Assembly: GCA_044222225.1 (NCBI GenBank)
Contig: JBGANR010000003.1
Location: 62,001-126,000, forward strand
Origin: JBGANR01 sp044222225
GTDB lineage: Bacteria > Actinomycetota > Actinomycetes > Mycobacteriales > Mycobacteriaceae
Reading direction: 5' to 3'
Length of the DNA stretch: 64,000 nucleotides
The position numbers and the translations under genes are program-made. The notes under the pieces are model-generated. The model had not been told where the DNA came from. It worked only from the letters and a program-made list of their open reading frames with translations, and did not search any database. Each line of letters opens with the position of its first letter. Position 1 is the first letter of the stretch. Of the stretch, positions 60,792 to 64,000 are shown piece after piece.

Positions 60792-61901
60792 TCACAACAC
60801 CCGGTCGATCCAACGCCGCGGCTCGCCGATCTCGTCCGGCAGCGGCAACGTCTCGGGGCCGGTCCACACGGTGTTGAACCGCTCGGTGCCCACGGTGGCG
60901 ACGACCTCGTCGACGAACGCCTTGCCCCGCACGTACTGGGCGGCCTTGGCGTCCATCCCGATCGCGGCGCGGACGATCCGCGCCAGCGGGCTCTTCGGAG
61001 ACTTGCGGCGCTTGTCGAAGGCGGCGCGGATCGTCGCGACCGTGGGGACGACGTCCGGACCGACCGCATCCATGACGTGATCGGCGTGCCCCTCAAGCAG
61101 CGTGCCGAGCATGAGCAGCCGTTGCATCGCCTCGTACTGCTCGGGCGTCTGGAGCATCTGCATCAGGCCGACGACGCCCCGCTCGCGCGGGCGCGTCATG
61201 CCCTGCCGGATGCGGGTGACGAGCTCGGCGACCGACTCCCCCGCGTCCACCGACAGCGCGTCGACCTGCGCCGTCATGTATCCGGCGAGCCAGGGATTGG
61301 CCGAGAACTGCACGCGGTGGGTCACCTCGTGCAGGCAGACCCACATCCGGAAGTCGCGCGGCACCAGCCGCAGCGCACGCTCGATGTGCACGATGTTCGG
61401 CGCGACGAGCAGCAGCACACCGTTCTCACCGGTCTCGGGATCGGGACTGAACGGGTCGTACTGGCCGAGGATCGCCGTCGCGAGGAAGGCCAGCACGGCC
61501 CCGGTCTGCGCGCCGGACGTCTTGGCGAGCAGACCGGTGTCACCGGGCCGCGCCGCGCCGGCGGAGTCGGGCGGGGAGCCGAGCATCGCCGCGACGGACG
61601 TCGTCGCGGCCGAGATCCAGGCCGGCCGGTCGACGATCCGCGCCGACGGCACGCGCAGTCCGTCGGCGAGCCGCGTCGTCTCCCGGACGGGTCCCTCGGC
61701 GGCGCGGGCGCATTCGGCCAGCTCCTCGCGCACCTGACGCCGGGTGTATTCGGTCATCGTCGGGCCGGCGGGCACCAGCCGGGCGCCGACGGTCGCGGCG
61801 AACCGCCAGTCGACGCGGTCGCCGGGCCGCAGGGGGTCGACGCGCTCGTCGGCGCGGTGCTCGTCGGCGCGGTGCTCGTCACCGGCGCGGTGCGCGTTCA
61901 T
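60792..61901 (-). CDS. Zinc-dependent metalloprotease, coenzyme F420-associated type (DUF2342, Rv3626c-like)
   Basis: A 369-residue protein. The zinc-binding motif HExxH is in VCLHEVTHRVQFSANPWL, with a likely third ligand in LEGHADHVMDAVGPD. Named in databases as an F420-biosynthesis-associated hydrolase, but this role is unproven. The N-terminus has a 5-residue tandem repeat GDEHRADEHRADERVD from a 15-base DNA repeat. ATG 61901 overlaps the upstream stop by four bases. It stands between dac and tilS, as in Rv3625c-Rv3627c. Confidence 0.9.
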   Translation of the reverse strand: MNAHRAGDEHRADEHRADERVDPLRPGDRVDWRFAATVGARLVPAGPTMTEYTRRQVREELAECARAAEGPVRETTRLADGLRVPSARIVDRPAWISAATTSVAAMLGSPPDSAGAARPGDTGLLAKTSGAQTGAVLAFLATAILGQYDPFSPDPETGENGVLLLVAPNIVHIERALRLVPRDFRMWVCLHEVTHRVQFSANPWLAGYMTAQVDALSVDAGESVAELVTRIRQGMTRPRERGVVGLMQMLQTPEQYEAMQRLLMLGTLLEGHADHVMDAVGPDVVPTVATIRAAFDKRRKSPKSPLARIVRAAIGMDAKAAQYVRGKAFVDEVVATVGTERFNTVWTGPETLPLPDEIGEPRRWIDRVL

Positions 61902-63250
61902 CGGCAGCCGCATCGACGCAGCTGGGCGACGACGTTGTCGAGCGACGGCCGCGCCCGGTCCGCCGACGTCCCGTTGGTGACCAGTGCGAACGCGAGCACC
62001 CGGCCGTCGACGTCCTGCACGATCCCGGCCAGCGAGTTCGTCTCCGAGAGCGTGCCGGTCTTGGCGCGCGCCCAGCCCGCCGCGACGCCGCTGGGTCCGG
62101 TGAACCGGTCGGCCAGCGTCCCGCTCGCCGCCGCCACCGGCAACGTGTCGAGCAGCGGACGCAGCCGCGGCTCGGCGTCGCCCGAGGCCGCCACGAGCAG
62201 ATCGTCGAGGACCTTGGCCGGCAGCGTCGTCTTCTCCGACAGCCCGCTGGCATCGGCGAGCGAGACCCCCGACAGGTCGATCCCCTTGTCCCCCAACACT
62301 TTTCGGATGGCGGCGAGGCCGTCCGCATGGCTGGAGCCGGCGCCGATCTGCTTGGCGAGGTCGATCGCCAGCGTCTCCGCGAGGACGTTGTCGGAGTGGA
62401 TCATCATGTCGCGCAGCCGCACCGAGAGCGTCGCCGAACGGACGCCGGCCAGTACCTTCGCGCCCTGCGGCGCCGTCGCCTTGCCGGACGTCTTGACGCC
62501 GAGCTCCTTGGCCAGCGCCGCCGCGGCGTCGGCGGCCGGGGTGTCGGTGCGCGGGGCGTAGTTCTCCTGTTTGGTGCGTCCGGAATCGAGCATGACCGGC
62601 TCGATCGGGGTGATGTTGCCGGCGGCGATATCGGCGCGCTCCCAAGAGGAGACGAACGTCGGGCCGGTGTAGGCGGAGGTGTCGACGGCGACCGACGTCG
62701 CCGTCACTCCGTTCGCCTTCAGCTGCCGGGCGAGGTCCGCGATGCGAGGGGCGTCCGTGAACCACGACTTCTCGCCGGGCGCCGCGGCGCTCAGCGTCGG
62801 ATCGCCCGCGCCGACGAGGATCACCTGCCCGCCGGGGCCCTCGACGACGTTCGTCGTGATCCGGCTCGTCGGATCGAACGTCAGCAGCGCGGCCGACGCC
62901 ACGAGCAGCTTGGTCACCGACGCCGCCGTCTGCGGCGCCGTCGGATCGGACGACCAGAGGACCTGGCCGGTCCGGGCGTCGGTGACGACGCCGGTGAGCT
63001 TGCCGAGACCGGGATCGGCCAGGGCGGCGCCGACCTGCGTCGTCAACGCGGCGGCCGCGGGGGCGGGCGCGTTCGGATCGACGGGATTGACGACGGGCGT
63101 CGGCGTGACGAGCGCGGGCCGCGGCCTCGCCGGAGCGGCGTCGTCATCGCCCCAGGTCAGCGCCACGACGCCGATCGCGACCGCCGCCAGTACCACCAGC
63201 ACCGCGGCGATCGACGCCACGAGGGCGCGGCGGGAGCGGAGGCTGGGCAC
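61898..63250 (-). CDS. dacB: D-alanyl-D-alanine carboxypeptidase/endopeptidase (PBP4 family)
   Basis: A 450-residue class C penicillin-binding protein, exported. The N-terminal helix VASIAAVLVVLAAVAIGVVALTW is an uncleaved anchor or signal. The active-site motifs are SVTK (TAASVTKLLVASAALL), SDN (MIHSDNVLAETLAIDL) and KTG (ARAKTGTLSETNSLAG). The insertion between SxxK and SxN is long, as in PBP4. It trims peptidoglycan crosslinks. The start is GTG 63250. The downstream metalloprotease overlaps by four bases. It is divergent from ppa across 135 bases containing three imperfect tandem repeats. Confidence 0.93.
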   Translation of the reverse strand: MPSLRSRRALVASIAAVLVVLAAVAIGVVALTWGDDDAAPARPRPALVTPTPVVNPVDPNAPAPAAAALTTQVGAALADPGLGKLTGVVTDARTGQVLWSSDPTAPQTAASVTKLLVASAALLTFDPTSRITTNVVEGPGGQVILVGAGDPTLSAAAPGEKSWFTDAPRIADLARQLKANGVTATSVAVDTSAYTGPTFVSSWERADIAAGNITPIEPVMLDSGRTKQENYAPRTDTPAADAAAALAKELGVKTSGKATAPQGAKVLAGVRSATLSVRLRDMMIHSDNVLAETLAIDLAKQIGAGSSHADGLAAIRKVLGDKGIDLSGVSLADASGLSEKTTLPAKVLDDLLVAASGDAEPRLRPLLDTLPVAAASGTLADRFTGPSGVAAGWARAKTGTLSETNSLAGIVQDVDGRVLAFALVTNGTSADRARPSLDNVVAQLRRCGCR

Positions 63251-63385
63251 GGGCGCTCGCTTTCGTCATGGGGCCCGGGTTCGTCACGGGGCCGGGTTCG
63301 TCATGCGGCTCGGGCCGCAGCGACCACCACAGTATCGTTGACGCCGATCACCGCGAGCAGCACGAACCGATCAGGAGCGGAGCCC

Positions 63386-63874
63386 ATGGAGTTGGACGTC
63401 GTCATCGAGATCCCGAAGGGATCGCGCAACAAGTACGAGGTCGACCACGAGACCGGCAAGGTGCGTCTGGATCGCTACCTGTGGACCTCGATGGCCTACC
63501 CTGCCGACTACGGCTTCTTCGAGGGCACCCTCGGTGAGGACGGCGACCCGCTCGACGCGTTCGTCCTGCTCACCGAGTCGGTCTTCCCGGGATGCATCGT
63601 CGAGGCGCGACCCGTCGGACTGTTCAAGATGGTCGACGAGGCGGGCGGCGACGACAAGGTCCTGTGCGTCCCCGCCGGTGACAGCCGGTGGGATCACATC
63701 CAGGACGTCGCCCACGTGCCGCAGAGCGTCCTCGACGAGATCAAGCACTTCTTCGTCCACTACAAGGACCTGGAGCCCGGCAAGCACGTCGACGCGGCCG
63801 ACTGGGCCGGACGCGCCGAGGCCGAGGCCGAGGTGCAGGCCTCGATCGAGCGTCTCAAGACGTCCGGCCACTGA
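63386..63874 (+). CDS. ppa: Inorganic pyrophosphatase
   Basis: A 162-residue family I pyrophosphatase. It starts MELDVVIEIPKGSRNKYEVDHETGKVRLDRYLWTSMAYPADYGF. Metal-binding Asp residues are in EDGDPLDAFVLL and PAGDSRWDHIQDV. It hydrolyses PPi produced by biosynthesis, in the cytoplasm, typically as a hexamer. AGGAGCGGAGCCC precedes ATG 63386. The hairpin after the stop is probably its terminator. Confidence 0.97.
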   Translation: MELDVVIEIPKGSRNKYEVDHETGKVRLDRYLWTSMAYPADYGFFEGTLGEDGDPLDAFVLLTESVFPGCIVEARPVGLFKMVDEAGGDDKVLCVPAGDSRWDHIQDVAHVPQSVLDEIKHFFVHYKDLEPGKHVDAADWAGRAEAEAEVQASIERLKTSGH

Positions 63875-63880
63875 GCCTCA

Positions 63881-63920
63881 GACGGCGGCCCGCCCCGGAG
63901 TTCCGGTGCGGGCCGTCGTC
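63881..63920. terminator. Hairpin between ppa and the convergent partial gene
   Basis: A 13-base stem with one mismatch (63881-63893 and 63908-63920) has a 14-base loop. It overlaps the stop codon of the minus-strand gene by two bases, so it can serve both. Confidence 0.7.
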
Positions 63921-64000
63921 ATTCCTGCAGGTCGGCGACGTGCATCCGCTGCCCGGACGGTGAGAACAGACCGATGATCTCGGCCGGATCGGCGTCCGTG
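63919..64000 (-). CDS. 3' end of an unidentified gene
   Basis: The last 26 codons and stop (TGA at 63921-63919) of a minus-strand gene. The readable C-terminus is TDADPAEIIGLFSPSGQRMH then VADLQE. It is too short for assignment. At this position M. tuberculosis has Rv3629c, a membrane protein, but the sequence here does not show it. Confidence 0.55.
   Translation of the reverse strand, partial: TDADPAEIIGLFSPSGQRMHVADLQE

Overview
The window is about 64 kb of high-G+C DNA from a mycolic-acid-type actinobacterium of the order Mycobacteriales. A Gordonia- or Williamsia-like genus fits best, but that is inferred from gene content and order and was not searched. Gene order follows two blocks known from Mycobacterium tuberculosis: the Rv0502-Rv0486 block (positions 1-19315) and the Rv3579c-Rv3629c block (27190-64000). 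Islands of accessory genes interrupt this backbone. No rRNA, tRNA, CRISPR array, insertion sequence or replication origin was recognised.

Layout. 1-6149 (mostly minus): acyltransferase, SDR epimerase, ribosomal protein bS22, an excisionase-like HTH protein, proC, a thioesterase, a sugar-phosphate isomerase-like protein and an acidic membrane protein. 6354-12037 is an island: a lactococcin-972-type secreted bacteriocin with an ABC ATPase, two FtsX/MacB-like permeases and a divergent NarL-type two-component system. 12060-19315 returns to the backbone: Ppx/GppA phosphatase, an Rv0495c-like protein, senX3-regX3 (phosphate sensing), a GNAT protein, gpm1, a YbjN protein and mshA (mycothiol). 19429-27087 is mixed: pirin and YceI genes sharing an operator-like motif, a cytoplasmic papain-like protease, dhaK-dhaL, and a zinc/manganese ABC importer behind a Zur-like box.

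27190-39310: rlmB, cysS, ispF, carD, an LpqE-like lipoprotein, radA, disA, a membrane protein, carbonic anhydrase, mutY, a hydrolase, a MhuD-like heme monooxygenase, a GyrA-coil/GNAT fusion and two very small genes. 39492-47914: clpC, lysS, a rhodanese-like protein, a 49-residue ORF, and the pantothenate/CoA genes coaX-panD-panC with a Rossmann/DUF2520 protein. 48134-49568 is a second island that reads as a toxin-antitoxin-SecB-like chaperone (TAC) module. 49677-58566: a long low-complexity membrane protein, a DUF3180 protein, folK-folB-folP-folE, ftsH and an amidase. 58563-64000: hpt, a small secreted protein, tilS, a zinc metalloprotease, a D,D-carboxypeptidase, ppa and the end of an unidentified gene.

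Besides the two islands, the most unusual signals are non-coding. Two families of intergenic palindromes (A at 14094 and 19466; B at 27108 and 34492) keep a conserved core while their stems change sequence with pairing maintained. ispD is missing next to ispF, and ispF has no ordinary start codon. lsr2 is missing from its usual place between clpC and lysS.
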